DNA from: Paenibacillus sp. Soil522 | GTDB taxonomy: Bacteria; Bacillota; Bacilli; Paenibacillales; Paenibacillaceae | Length of the DNA stretch: 57,549 nt | NCBI RefSeq assembly: GCF_001428245.1 | Contig: NZ_LMRV01000048.1 | Coordinates: 1,765-59,313, forward strand | Reading direction: 5' to 3' | Shown here: positions 7,596 to 15,868 of the stretch, one piece after another | Layout: each line of letters starts with the position of its first letter | Numbering within the stretch: the first letter of the stretch is position 1 | Program-made: the position numbers and the translations under genes | Notes under the pieces: model-generated | Seen by the model: only the letters and a program-made list of their open reading frames with translations | Told to the model about the DNA's origin: nothing | The model's database searches: none

Positions 7596-9762
7596 CGCAT
7601 TTACTTAAACGGGATACAACATTTTCGATTATTTTTATGCCTGCTTCCCCGCGCAGGGTGGCAATTGATTCGGGATGGAATTGCACCGCTGCAATTGGCA
7701 GCGTTTTATGCTCGATTCCCATGACAATCCCATCTTCAGAAACCGCATTAACATCTAAGCAGCTTGGCAGTTCCTTTGCGTACAAAGAATGGTACCTTGC
7801 TACATGAAATTGCCCGGGCAATCCCGCCCAAATATGGCTTAACCCGTCGGTCTTAACTAATGAGGATTTACCATGCTGAGGATAATCCAGAACATCCAGG
7901 CTCCCTCCAAAATATTCAACAATACCTTGCAGTCCCAAGCATACGCCAAAAATAGGTATTTTCTTCTCCAAACAGATAGCAATCGTTTTATTTAATGCAA
8001 ATTGGGAAGGCTTGCCGGGACCAGGTGAAAGCACGACCATATCGAACGTCTTTTCTTTTAAAATATCCCGGGCATAGGGTGCGCGCAAAGTCATTACGCT
8101 CGCGCCGGTTTGCTTAATATAATTGGACAGCGTATGGACAAAGGAATCTTCATGGTCGATAAGCAAAATATTTTTGCCCTGCCCAACATTCGATCGAGCC
8201 GGTTTAGATGGTTCCGCTCCCCCAATATGGGGTCCGCGCACAGCTTGAACTAGAGCAGCCGCTTTGGTGAGCGTTTCCTGTTCTTCCGCCTCCGGCACAG
8301 AATCGTATAATAACGTTGCCCCAACGCGAATTTGTGCGACACCGTCTTGGATTCTGATCGTCCGCAACGTCAAACCCGTATTCAAATCACCATTGAAGGC
8401 AAGATAGCCGACAGCCCCGCCATACCATCCCCTTGGGGATGTTTCATGATCTTCAATCCAACGAATAGCGGCGCGTTTAGGAGCGCCGGTCACCGTAACA
8501 GCCCACATATGGGACATAAATGCATCCAATGCATCAAATTCAGGACGTAAGATTCCCTCCACGTGATCGACAGTATGAATAAGGTGGGAGTACATTTCAA
8601 TTTGGCGTCTCCCGATAACTTCAACGGAACCGGGTTCGCAAATACGGGATTTATCGTTCCGGTCCACATCCGTACACATAGTCAACTCAGATTCTTCCTT
8701 AACGGAATTCAACAGCTCTCTAATCTGGTCTGAATCTTCAATCGCGTTATTTCCGCGTTTTATCGTTCCTGATATCGGACAAGTCTCCACTCTTCTGCCC
8801 TCGACTCTAACGTACATCTCGGGAGAAGATCCGACTAAAAATTGATTTCCTAAATTAATAATGAAGCCGTATGGGCTCGGATTAATCCGCTGCAGACGCT
8901 CGAATATCGTGGATGGAAGGCTGGAGCATGACTCATACAGCGTGTGGGAGGGAACGACTTCAAATAAATCCCCCACCTTAAAGGATTTAATGGCTTCCCG
9001 CACCATATTGGCATAGTTTCCTTCGGTATAACGGTTTAACGGGATTTGCCCATGCAGCTCCGGCTGTATAAGCTCCCCCGTTCTTTCGAGTCCGGCGGTA
9101 CTTTCATCATTGAACCTGAAATCATAAGATACCTGATAGGCAGAATTCAGATGGCGGTCAACAATAATGATCTCGTCAGGAAAATAAAGAATCACATCTG
9201 AGTCACGGGTCTCCCGCTGATGCTTGAGTTCCATAGGTTCAAACTGAAAAACCAAATCATATCCAAACGCCCCATACAAGCCAAGAAAAGAATCCTCGGG
9301 CGAATAAAAAAAATCTCTGATCGCACGGATTACAGTGAAAATGGAGGGCTGTTTCGTTCTTTCCTCTTCATTAAACATCGCTTTATTGGTTTTAATGTTT
9401 CCTGAAACTTTACTTCCCGTATATTCGAGATTTTCAATAACGTCGATTTCTCTAAGTTTGTGAAAAATGGCATTTATCAATATTTTCCCTCTTACATTCT
9501 CGGCCGTCATACTGAACCCGTTTCCACTAGCTGCGAGCTCTAATGCGGGGTTTTTAAAACCAATGTCCCAACGCGAATAACGCCCAGGATATTCAAAACC
9601 GCTGGAAAATAATGCACCTTTTTTATTATCGATTTCTTTTAAGATGACTTGATTGGCCGTTTCGACATCAATGTGGTCTGCCGTACGGGTAACTTCAATG
9701 TTTCCTTTGGTAATGTATACGCTTTGGCGGGGAATAGAAACGAACGATGACAAAATACTCAT
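7585..9762 (-). CDS. trpE(G): Anthranilate synthase, fused TrpE-TrpG
   Basis: A 725-residue fusion of both anthranilate synthase subunits, which makes anthranilate from chorismate and glutamine, the first step of tryptophan synthesis. Residues about 1-510 are the chorismate-binding TrpE part, with GSSPEMYVRVEGRRVETCPI, PISGTIKRG, DVDRNDKSRICEPGSV and TVTGAPKRAA. Residues about 535-725 are the class I glutamine amidotransferase, with nucleophile C608 in FGVCLGLQG and H696/E698 in FHPES. The two-domain form is known from rhizobia and some Firmicutes. The ATG has GGAGG upstream, but this lies in a hairpin. No other trp gene is adjacent. The leader suggests TRAP control. A dedicated secondary-metabolite synthase (PhzE-like) is possible but less likely given that leader. 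Confidence 0.93.
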   Translation of the reverse strand: MSILSSFVSIPRQSVYITKGNIEVTRTADHIDVETANQVILKEIDNKKGALFSSGFEYPGRYSRWDIGFKNPALELAASGNGFSMTAENVRGKILINAIFHKLREIDVIENLEYTGSKVSGNIKTNKAMFNEEERTKQPSIFTVIRAIRDFFYSPEDSFLGLYGAFGYDLVFQFEPMELKHQRETRDSDVILYFPDEIIIVDRHLNSAYQVSYDFRFNDESTAGLERTGELIQPELHGQIPLNRYTEGNYANMVREAIKSFKVGDLFEVVPSHTLYESCSSLPSTIFERLQRINPSPYGFIINLGNQFLVGSSPEMYVRVEGRRVETCPISGTIKRGNNAIEDSDQIRELLNSVKEESELTMCTDVDRNDKSRICEPGSVEVIGRRQIEMYSHLIHTVDHVEGILRPEFDALDAFMSHMWAVTVTGAPKRAAIRWIEDHETSPRGWYGGAVGYLAFNGDLNTGLTLRTIRIQDGVAQIRVGATLLYDSVPEAEEQETLTKAAALVQAVRGPHIGGAEPSKPARSNVGQGKNILLIDHEDSFVHTLSNYIKQTGASVMTLRAPYARDILKEKTFDMVVLSPGPGKPSQFALNKTIAICLEKKIPIFGVCLGLQGIVEYFGGSLDVLDYPQHGKSSLVKTDGLSHIWAGLPGQFHVARYHSLYAKELPSCLDVNAVSEDGIVMGIEHKTLPIAAVQFHPESIATLRGEAGIKIIENVVSRLSKCEQK

Positions 9763-9770
9763 GCGGATTA

Positions 9771-9792
9771 CCTCCTCTAAATTTTAGAGGAG
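9771..9792 (-). promoter_or_regulatory. Shine-Dalgarno-sequestering hairpin of trpE(G)
   Basis: On the transcript CTCCTCTA pairs with TAGAGGAG around a five-base loop, and the 3' arm contains the GGAGG ribosome site seven bases before the ATG. When folded, translation start would be blocked. The 5' arm could instead pair with the GAG-rich TRAP-like site upstream, giving an on/off switch. Confidence 0.65.
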
Positions 9793-9859
9793 AACAGGAA
9801 TAACCTAAGAGAGGAAATTGGGAATTGAAAAAACTCAAAACTAAATACACTTCGCATCT

Positions 9860-9912
9860 CTCGACTAGTCTCATCTCTTCTCGGCTCAGCTAACCTGTTC
9901 TCGTCTCAACTG
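9860..9912 (-). promoter_or_regulatory. TRAP-like binding site, 11 NAG triplets
   Basis: Read on the minus strand, eleven triplets occur in strict five-base steps, each separated by exactly two bases: CAG, GAG, GAG, CAG, TAG, GAG, GAG, GAG, GAG, TAG, GAG. Nine fit the (G/U)AG rule and two are CAG. The trp RNA-binding attenuation protein (MtrB) is an 11-mer ring that binds 11 such repeats in the trp leader of Bacillus. The site begins at the predicted transcript start and lies about 98 bases before the trpE(G) ATG. mtrB is not in this window. Confidence 0.8.
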
Positions 9913-9917
9913 CTTAA

Positions 9918-9946
9918 AGTTTAATGGATTTTCCAAATATTTTCAA
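9918..9946 (-). promoter_or_regulatory. Promoter of trpE(G)
   Basis: TTGAAA (9941-9946), a 17-base spacer and TAAACT (9918-9923) on the minus strand. It predicts a start near 9911, so the TRAP-like site would be at the very 5' end of the RNA. Confidence 0.5.
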
Positions 9947-9988
9947 GATACAAATGGGAACTCTACCATTCTGTAGGTGCAGATTATT

Positions 9989-10456
9989 TTAAATAGCTGG
10001 TATATAGATGTCAATTTGAGAGACTTCACTTTCCAATGCATGAATATCATTCCAATATTCAATATCAATTGGTCTGCCGCCATACGTGTTGTTTATAAAA
10101 TCATAAGTTGTACTAATCTGAGATTCGGCACCTTTATGTATAATTTTGATATAACGGCCGGAAGGTACTGTATGCGTTATCATGTCATTAGGGATTTCGC
10201 CATATGAGGTTACTTCAAATCCGATCACATGTTGATATGGCACATAGGGAGTCCAATGACCGTCATGAGGATAAATTTGGATCAAGTAAATACCTGATCC
10301 TTTCCTATTTTCGATTTCATTCATCCGTTTCTCCAAATCCTCGCGTAACGGTCCAAGAATCTTCGATTCTAAAACATTATTTAGGCTTTCGGTTATTGAA
10401 AAACCAACCAGCCTGATTTCTTCTCTTTCCAAATTATCGACTTGATAAGTATTCAT
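9989..10456 (-). CDS. GyrI-like effector-binding domain protein
   Basis: A 155-residue cytosolic protein without a DNA-binding domain. The sequence resembles the stand-alone effector-binding (GyrI-like/AraC C-terminal) fold: an N-terminal strand EIRLVGFSI, a central IYLIQIYPHDG, GFEVTSYGEIPNDMI with the usual VPSGRYIKIIHKG, and a C-terminal DIEYWND followed by IDIYIPA. Such proteins bind small hydrophobic molecules or act as anti-gyrase/heme-like binding modules. The ATG at 10456 is preferred over the longer frame because GGGAGGAA lies eight bases upstream. It is monocistronic, with its 3' end 77 bases from the trpE(G) leader start. The ligand is unknown. Confidence 0.75.
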   Translation of the reverse strand: MNTYQVDNLEREEIRLVGFSITESLNNVLESKILGPLREDLEKRMNEIENRKGSGIYLIQIYPHDGHWTPYVPYQHVIGFEVTSYGEIPNDMITHTVPSGRYIKIIHKGAESQISTTYDFINNTYGGRPIDIEYWNDIHALESEVSQIDIYIPAI

Positions 10457-10525
10457 TTTTATATTCCTCCCGTTATGTGGAAATATAGTTGAGATAACGA
10501 TTATTTTACTTGGACAAATCAAGGA

Positions 10526-11522
10526 TCAAAGTAAGTAATTTTCAATCAGCCGCTTTATTGAAGAGCAATGATTGTTCAGCCAGTCATTCCTTGTTTGAAA
10601 TTGATTTAGGATGTAATTGAAGTTCTGCTCGATATTTCTTCCAGAATAATGCTGGCCGATGTAAATATGAAGTACAGCAATATGGTAAATTTGAGTCAAT
10701 AGTTGCAACTGATTCATTTCTCGATATGTACATTTTCTAAATTGAGAGTAGCCTTTTATAAATGCCTCAGTCATATCCCATGATCCGTTTGTCAACTGAA
10801 TGACGTGATTAAGGGAAATCGCAAATTCCATAAAGCTAATATCAATTGACGTAAAATCAAAATCCAAAACACCATGGATTCTGTTGTCTTTTGAGAGTAA
10901 GTTGTAGATTAACACATCATGATGAACTAGTTGCTTGGGCAATGCCAACAACTCAAGTTTATTTTTCTCCACGAAGGAGACCGTTTCTTTATAAAAATTA
11001 AGGGCTGTTTGAGGAATTTCAAAGGGTGGGGCCTTGATAAAAGATGCAACAGCTTGATAATCGGCTAGTGGATGCAGACTATAAATTTCCGTAAAGGAAA
11101 CCCCGTCGAATAAGCTCTGCTTCATATTGACTAAATGCTGAAGTAATTTCACCGATAACAGAGCCAAACTCTGTGGTTTGCTGAATACTGGACATCTCCG
11201 GAACGGCCCCTTCAATAAACGAAACGACCGCACCTAGTGTTCCATCTGACAGGTGTACGTACTTTTCGCCGGCTTTCGTATTTAAAAACACTGGTACGAC
11301 AAATGAAAGATTCTGTTTACTTAAATACGATGTTATTTGGGCTTCAAATTTAATGCTCTCTACATTTTTAGTATGATGATTGTAGATTCGAATGACATAT
11401 TTTTTGTCATTCATTGTTAAAATTTTCGTTAGGTTAGTCAGACCGAATGGTACTGGCTCGATTTCGTATACAGAATCCTCAAAGTAATTACGAACGATCT
11501 CATCGATTTTTTCTTGCATCAT
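10526..11522 (-). pseudogene. APH-type phosphotransferase, frameshifted
   Basis: Two overlapping frames together make one kinase-fold protein of about 330 residues. The first (to about 11120) has KYVIRIYNH, with the ATP-lysine region, and FEAQITSYLSKQNLSFVVPV. The second has LVHHDVLIYNLL (the H-D-x4-N catalytic loop) and GVLDFDFTSID (the metal-binding DFD in place of DFG). The frame change falls near 11100-11150, where SAFSQY should continue into KQSLFDGVSFTEIYSLHPL. It starts at ATG-ATG with AGGGGGGA upstream. Either a real single-base indel or a sequencing error; all catalytic residues remain. Aminoglycoside, choline and homoserine kinases are all possible relatives. Confidence 0.75.
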
Positions 11523-11630
11523 AATCCCCCCTATCCGACATCCTTTCTTTATCAAATCAGATACTCATAACAGAGTATCACAATGAAGCGATTCAGGGAA
11601 TGTTTACCATCCAAACCTGCTCGTTAGCTT

Positions 11631-11666
11631 AATAAAATGAGCAGACCACCGCAGCGCCTGCTCATC
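11631..11666 (-). terminator. Terminator of serine hydrolase gene
   Basis: Stem ATGAGCAG / CTGCTCAT (11637-11644 / 11658-11665), followed on the minus strand by a U-rich tract. Confidence 0.7.
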
Positions 11667-11717
11667 CATGTTTGTTTTTCAACGGTAGTTGAATAATAGA
11701 TCCATTTATTAATTTTC

Positions 11718-12890
11718 TTACTTCTTCTTAACTCCGCAAATACCGGCATAGACGGCTTCGCATATTTCAGTTGTAAACCTGCCTGACATCCCCTCGAGCG
11801 CAGTATTCGTGAACGCTACAACACTAAGCTCTTCTTTAGGATCAACAAACCACGAATGGCCATAAGTCCCGCCCATCCGCCACGTTCCCGCCGATTCCGG
11901 CGTATTGGCAGCTACGGGGTCTTTCAGTAACGTAAAGCCTAAGCCAAAACCTCTTCCCGGCCAATACGGCATAATAAGGTCACCAATTTGATTGGTCGTC
12001 ATTTCAGTGACAAGAGCCTCCGGAAGAATAGGATTCCCTCCTTGTCTCAAAGTCTCCAATAATTTAAGGAAGTCTCCGGCACTGCCAACCATACCGGCTC
12101 CACCGGAAGGATAAGCTGACTTATCGCTAAACCGGTTTGGCGTAAGACGGAAACCGGCCATACCCTCTATAAAAGGAACGGTGTCAAAATCGCGTAGACG
12201 GCGAGGTTCCTCAGAGCTATCGGCGTAGGCAGTGGTCAGTCTATCTATGTCCACAGCAACAAAATCAGTGTCTTTCATGGCAAGCGGATGAGTAACGAGC
12301 ATTTGTACAGCTTCACTTAGCGATATCCCGGTAACTTTTTCGATGACCGCTCCGAGCACATCAGTTGCAATAGAATATCTCCACATTTTTCCTGGCTCAT
12401 AAAGAAGGGGGACAGAAGCGAGCCTTTGGAGATTCTCTTCAAGCGTAATTTCAGCCAGATCCATGCCATCCGATACCCCGGCAAGCTCGTATGTTCCTTT
12501 GTCTTCTTGGAAAAAACGGTAAGTTAAGCCGGCGGTATGCGTTATCAAATGATGTACGGTTATTGAAGCATAACGGCCGTTTGGCAGTTTAGGGCGGAAT
12601 GTAGGCAGCCATTTTTCCACTAGGTCATTTAGACGCAATCGCCCTTGTGAAATTAAAACCAAAGCTGTCGTTGATACAATAGGTTTGGTTACGGAAGCGT
12701 ACCTAAACAAAGCGTTTTCCTGCATCGGCCGCTTCTGCTCCCGGTCGGCTAAACCTGCAGCCTTGCTATATACCAGATTACCGCCTAAAGCAATTTGAAC
12801 AACGGCACCCACTATTCTTTTTTCTTCTAGTGTCCGGTTAATGACTTCATTCACGCATGTATCCATAAACTTCATGTCCGTATTTCTCAT
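11718..12890 (-). CDS. Serine hydrolase, beta-lactamase/EstB-like
   Basis: A protein of about 390 residues of the class C beta-lactamase-like superfamily. SVTK gives the catalytic Ser and Lys (S69, K72 in the longest frame). The second motif is WRYSIATDVLG (Y-S in place of Y-x-N), as in esterase EstB-like members, and GGTYGHSWF takes the place of the K-T-G/HxG strand. ITVHHLITHTAGLTY is a standard family block. No signal peptide is seen. The ATG at 12890 is preferred; a TTG three codons earlier is possible. It is divergent from an Lrp-family regulator 171 bases away, so the two may be linked in control. It is unlikely to confer beta-lactam resistance. Confidence 0.85.
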   Translation of the reverse strand: MRNTDMKFMDTCVNEVINRTLEEKRIVGAVVQIALGGNLVYSKAAGLADREQKRPMQENALFRYASVTKPIVSTTALVLISQGRLRLNDLVEKWLPTFRPKLPNGRYASITVHHLITHTAGLTYRFFQEDKGTYELAGVSDGMDLAEITLEENLQRLASVPLLYEPGKMWRYSIATDVLGAVIEKVTGISLSEAVQMLVTHPLAMKDTDFVAVDIDRLTTAYADSSEEPRRLRDFDTVPFIEGMAGFRLTPNRFSDKSAYPSGGAGMVGSAGDFLKLLETLRQGGNPILPEALVTEMTTNQIGDLIMPYWPGRGFGLGFTLLKDPVAANTPESAGTWRMGGTYGHSWFVDPKEELSVVAFTNTALEGMSGRFTTEICEAVYAGICGVKKK

Positions 12891-13020
12891 TGCTCCCAAT
12901 CCTCTCCTAAAGTTATTTGCTTGATTATTTAAAGTAAGTGTGTTAATTATATTAATAATTTCACCTGATTTACATAAGGCGTTTAAGTTGCATATGGTAA
13001 ATGACGACGATTATGAAGGT

Positions 13021-13044
13021 ATTTAAAAGGATTATCTTTTAAAT
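13021..13044 (+). promoter_or_regulatory. Palindromic operator before the Lrp-family gene
   Basis: ATTTAAAAG and CTTTTAAAT form a perfect 9-bp inverted repeat with a 6-base spacer. It ends 17 bases before the lrp-like ATG, immediately before the AAAAGGAGA ribosome site. Lrp/AsnC proteins bind AT-rich palindromes and usually repress their own genes. Confidence 0.6.
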
Positions 13045-13061
13045 TAAAAGGAGACGATTTC

Positions 13062-13514
13062 ATGGATCAAATCGATAAAAACATTTTGTTCCATTTACAA
13101 AACCAAGCGAGATTATCAATGACTGATTTAGGAAAGCTGGTAGGGTTATCTCAGCCTGCCGTAACCGAACGCGTGAAACGAATGGAAGAAAAAGGGGTTA
13201 TTGAGGAATACCGTACGGTGATCTCTCCGCAGAAAGTGGATAAACAAAGCACCGCTTTTATTCTTTTTCGGACGCGAGATTGCCGTGCCTTCCTTGATTT
13301 TTGCCGTTTATCGCCGGATGTGGTGGAATGTTACCGCATAAGCGGAGAACATAACTATTTATTGAAAGTCATGACGGAATCAACCCAAGCCCTGGAAGAG
13401 TTCGGAAACCAGTGCGATAAGTATGGAACCTATACGATTCTAATCGTGATGTCCTCTCCTATCCCTTATAAAAATCTCATTGATGGAATAAATATACTTG
13501 CTTCTAAAGAATAG
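13062..13514 (+). CDS. Lrp/AsnC-family transcriptional regulator
   Basis: A 150-residue feast/famine regulator. Residues 1-60 are the AsnC-type helix-turn-helix (IDKNILFHLQNQARLSM, then LGKLVGLSQPAVTERVKRME). Residues 65-145 are the RAM ligand-binding and oligomerisation domain, with VVECYRISGEHNYLLKV, where the GxxDY-type motif reads GEHNY. It starts at ATG with AAAAGGAGA eight bases upstream. An AT-rich palindrome next to the start suggests autorepression. It lies between divergent serine hydrolase and convergent MFS genes, which are its first candidate targets. The effector is probably an amino acid, but which one cannot be told. Confidence 0.92.
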   Translation: MDQIDKNILFHLQNQARLSMTDLGKLVGLSQPAVTERVKRMEEKGVIEEYRTVISPQKVDKQSTAFILFRTRDCRAFLDFCRLSPDVVECYRISGEHNYLLKVMTESTQALEEFGNQCDKYGTYTILIVMSSPIPYKNLIDGINILASKE

Positions 13515-13542
13515 CCAGGCGCTTAAAAGATTCCTGTTGAAA

Positions 13543-13576
13543 TCAAAAAAAAGAATCCGTAGCCGTACCGGATTCC
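13543..13576 (-). terminator. Terminator of the MFS gene
   Basis: Stem GAATCCG / CGGATTC (13553-13559 / 13569-13575), followed on the minus strand by a run of eight U. Confidence 0.85.
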
Positions 13577-13613
13577 TGACATTCTTATTAGGGCCACTAT
13601 CATGGTGCACCTC

Positions 13614-14819
13614 TTAGCTCCCTTTAGGAAACCCATGCTTTTTAGCTTGCCAAGCTATGAGCAGGGCGAAAAATAGCAGAATGAATAATGAGCCTGGAAG
13701 GAATCCGGCCCCAAGCAGCTCGAGTAGGATACCACCTATGATGCCTCCCCCGCCGATAGCCAAGTTCCATGCCGTTACGAGCATCGATTGCGCTATATCT
13801 GCGCTCTTGCTCCCGGCTTGAGCAATCGCTGTTTGCAGCAATGTCGCCGCCCCGCCAAACGTAAGTCCCCACAAGGTGACTCCGAGGATGATGATTGCCG
13901 GTTGAGCGATGCCGATCCCCATTGCTACAGATGCCAGGGCAAATACCGTGATGCTGATCAAAACCAATAATCTCATAAATCGGTCAATCAGCAGGCCAAT
14001 AACCCAAATGCCAATAACTGAAGTGATGCCGAAAATAAGCAGAACCAAGTCCACCCTCTGAGCAAGCGCGGTCTCGGCAAGGTAGGGTGAAATATACGTG
14101 TATAGAATATTATGAGCCAGCACCCAAGCCAAAACGACGAACAAAATCGGCCGTACCCCGGGGATAAAGAAGACCTTATGGAACGGAAGTTGAACATCGG
14201 CGGGCTCTCCGGCATAATCCGGTACCTTCCAAAGCACCCAAACGACCAGGGCTACTGTCAGCAACGATACGGTTCCGAAGATTAAGCGCCAGCCCACGTG
14301 ATTGCCGAAAAAGGTACCGACCGGAACGCCAAGCGCCAACGCCAAAGGTGTGCCCACCATAGCCACTGCCATCGCTCGTCCTTTCAGCGGATCAGGCACC
14401 ATGTGACGCGCATAACCAGCAGTCATCCCCCATAAAACTCCGGCAGATACCCCTGCAAAAAAACGGGCGGCAAGCGTCAATGCATAAACGGAAGATAACG
14501 CGGTAACGGTGTTAAATACAAAAAAGCCAATGATGCACAGCAATAGAAGCGGCCGGCGCCTCCACCCTCGTGTAGCGGCAGTCAAAGGAATGGCTGCCAA
14601 AAGAGAGCCAACTGCATAGAGAGTAACGAGTTGTCCGGCCAGAGCCTCCGTGACATCAAGATCTTTTGCAAGCTGAGGCAGCAATCCTGCCGGCAGGCTT
14701 TCAGTAAGGATGCAGATAAATCCAGCCATGGCTAACGCAAGCAATCCTACCCATGGAAGACCTTTTGAAGACGTAACGTTTATTTCGCCTTTGGCTAGAC
14801 TAGTTGTGTTTAGGTTCAC
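13614..14819 (-). CDS. MFS transporter, DHA1/AraJ-like efflux
   Basis: A 401-residue inner-membrane carrier with twelve predicted helices. The first is GLLALAMAGFICILTESLPAG, typical of the AraJ/YdhP/NepI type of sugar or drug/H+ antiporter. The motif between helices 2 and 3 reads TRGWRRRPLLL. LWGMTAGYARHMVPDPLKGRAMAVAMVGTPLALALGVP splits into the helix 4 and 5 blocks of this family, with the antiporter GxPLAxxxGxP pattern. It starts at GTG with AAAGGAGA upstream. It ends in its own terminator and converges on the Lrp-type regulator. The substrate is unknown; export of sugars, nucleosides or drugs is typical. Confidence 0.88.
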   Translation of the reverse strand: MNLNTTSLAKGEINVTSSKGLPWVGLLALAMAGFICILTESLPAGLLPQLAKDLDVTEALAGQLVTLYAVGSLLAAIPLTAATRGWRRRPLLLLCIIGFFVFNTVTALSSVYALTLAARFFAGVSAGVLWGMTAGYARHMVPDPLKGRAMAVAMVGTPLALALGVPVGTFFGNHVGWRLIFGTVSLLTVALVVWVLWKVPDYAGEPADVQLPFHKVFFIPGVRPILFVVLAWVLAHNILYTYISPYLAETALAQRVDLVLLIFGITSVIGIWVIGLLIDRFMRLLVLISITVFALASVAMGIGIAQPAIIILGVTLWGLTFGGAATLLQTAIAQAGSKSADIAQSMLVTAWNLAIGGGGIIGGILLELLGAGFLPGSLFILLFFALLIAWQAKKHGFPKGS

Positions 14820-14962
14820 GTAAAAAGTCTCCTTTGTCCTATATTTAAATCAGAGAATCTCTTTCAATGATCCATCCTCTTTGTGTATAAGCTTACATAA
14901 TTAAACTGCTCTTTTGCATACATGAATATAGGTAATTGAAGCGATTTAAGATGATAATCGAT

Positions 14963-15040
14963 TTATTTTTTGAATTTCTCTTTTAATTTAAATGCCAGAC
15001 GGATTTCTTCTACGCGCAACACTTTATCCTTGCTCAACAA
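14963..15040 (-). CDS. Possible 25-residue basic peptide
   Basis: A TTG-started frame with GAAAGG nine bases upstream reads LLSKDKVLRVEEIRLAFKLK and ends with EKFKK. It is lysine-rich and amphipathic. It may be the tail of a lost gene or a genuine small protein. There is no family match I can name. Confidence 0.2.
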   Translation of the reverse strand: MLSKDKVLRVEEIRLAFKLKEKFKK

Positions 15041-15055
15041 TTGCGATTACCTTTC

Positions 15056-15103
15056 TAAAACAAAACAAGGAAATAGGCCACATCGTTAGATGCCACCTAT
15101 TTC
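15056..15103 (-). terminator. Orphan minus-strand terminator
   Basis: GAAATAGG pairs CCTATTTC (15070-15077 / 15096-15103) with an inner CATC/GATG. A U-rich tail follows on the minus strand. No convincing gene lies upstream of it. Confidence 0.6.
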
Positions 15104-15219
15104 ATCCTCTATTACTGGAATAACTTGTGCTTGAGGCGTGTAAAAAAGTTGTGTTCTCACCTGTGCGTACATTTAAATCTGCTTGAGGATTGAGCTAACA
15201 GGCAGGTTAGTTCAGTTAT

Positions 15220-15254
15220 AGAGCATTTCTTTGTAATGAGGAATGCTCTTTTTG
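15220..15254 (+). terminator. Orphan plus-strand terminator
   Basis: AGAGCATT pairs AATGCTCT (15220-15227 / 15242-15249), then five T. No gene precedes it on the plus strand. Confidence 0.6.
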
Positions 15255-15329
15255 GTTAAAAAAAGGATATCTCTATAGCAATAATAATATATTTAATAAC
15301 AGTAATTTTTTATTGTAAAACGATAAATA

Positions 15330-15358
15330 TTGTGTTAAAGTCAAATCAAATTTAATAA
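15330..15358 (+). promoter_or_regulatory. Promoter of the DUF2975/XRE pair
   Basis: TTGTGT, 17 bases, then TAATAA (15353-15358), 17 bases before the ATG. The very short leader leaves room only for the ribosome site GTGAGGGG. Confidence 0.45.
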
Positions 15359-15375
15359 TAAGTGAGGGGCTTTTT

Positions 15376-15858
15376 ATGGAACGAGGAACAACACTCTTTT
15401 TAAAGGTAGCTGTTATTGTTATTGGAATCCCAGTTCTTGCTTTGTGCATATTTTTGGTGCCAGAGATAGCGAATTTTGCAGCAGAATTGTATCCAGATCA
15501 TACTTATTTGAAATATCTCGTTTTAATCGATTTGTATGCAACGGCGATACCTTTTTACTTTGCTCTGTATCAAGCTTTTAAACTTTTAAGCTATATTGAC
15601 AAGAACAAAGCTTTCTCGGAATTTTCTGTACGAGTTTTAAAGAATATAAAATACTGTGCAATCACAATCAGTAGCTTGTTTGTGGTAGGCATGCCACTCT
15701 TCTATCTTATTGCGGAGAAAGACGATGCCCCAGGTATCATAATAATCGGAATGGTCATGATTTTCGCCTCCATGGTGATTGCCGTTTTTGCTGCTGTTCT
15801 CCAAAAGCTTTTAAAAGAGGCTATTGATATAAAATCAGAAAATGATTTGACGGTCTGA
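15376..15858 (+). CDS. DUF2975 integral membrane protein
   Basis: A 160-residue membrane protein with four predicted helices, at about 8-30, 50-72, 95-117 and 122-146. The loop between helices 2 and 3 has LLSYIDKNKAFSEFSVRVLK, the typical DUF2975 pattern in which an I-D-x-x-K-A-F block precedes helix 3. The family has no known biochemical role but is nearly always followed by a small XRE-type regulator, as here. The next gene starts 10 bases after this stop, so the pair is an operon. The ATG has GAGGGG upstream. It may be a membrane partner that modulates the regulator. Confidence 0.82.
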   Translation: MERGTTLFLKVAVIVIGIPVLALCIFLVPEIANFAAELYPDHTYLKYLVLIDLYATAIPFYFALYQAFKLLSYIDKNKAFSEFSVRVLKNIKYCAITISSLFVVGMPLFYLIAEKDDAPGIIIIGMVMIFASMVIAVFAAVLQKLLKEAIDIKSENDLTV

Positions 15859-15868
15859 GGTGAATAAC

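Larger units (their letters stand above)
14820..15375. other. 556-base gap: two terminators and one doubtful mini-ORF
   Basis: No full gene is seen. The stretch contains the 5' region of the MFS gene, a possible 25-codon ORF (14963-15040), a minus-strand terminator near 15070-15103, a plus-strand terminator near 15220-15254 and the DUF2975 promoter. Terminators without genes suggest that small genes have been lost here. Confidence 0.6.

Noticed and set aside
9777..9857. A 26-codon frame in the trpE(G) leader rich in Phe codons, which could be a leader peptide ending in the ribosome-site hairpin
   Set aside because: Its ATG has no good ribosome site and lies right after the TRAP-like repeats; Phe codons fit T-rich leader DNA by chance and would not sense tryptophan. 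The TRAP model explains the leader better.
9763..9988. T-box riboswitch before trpE(G)
   Set aside because: No T-box bulge sequence, specifier loop or antiterminator was found; the leader is also too short.
15086..15172. 28-codon minus-strand frame MYAQVRTQLFYTPQAQVIPV...
   Set aside because: No ribosome site and its end lies inside a terminator stem; too little to support a gene.
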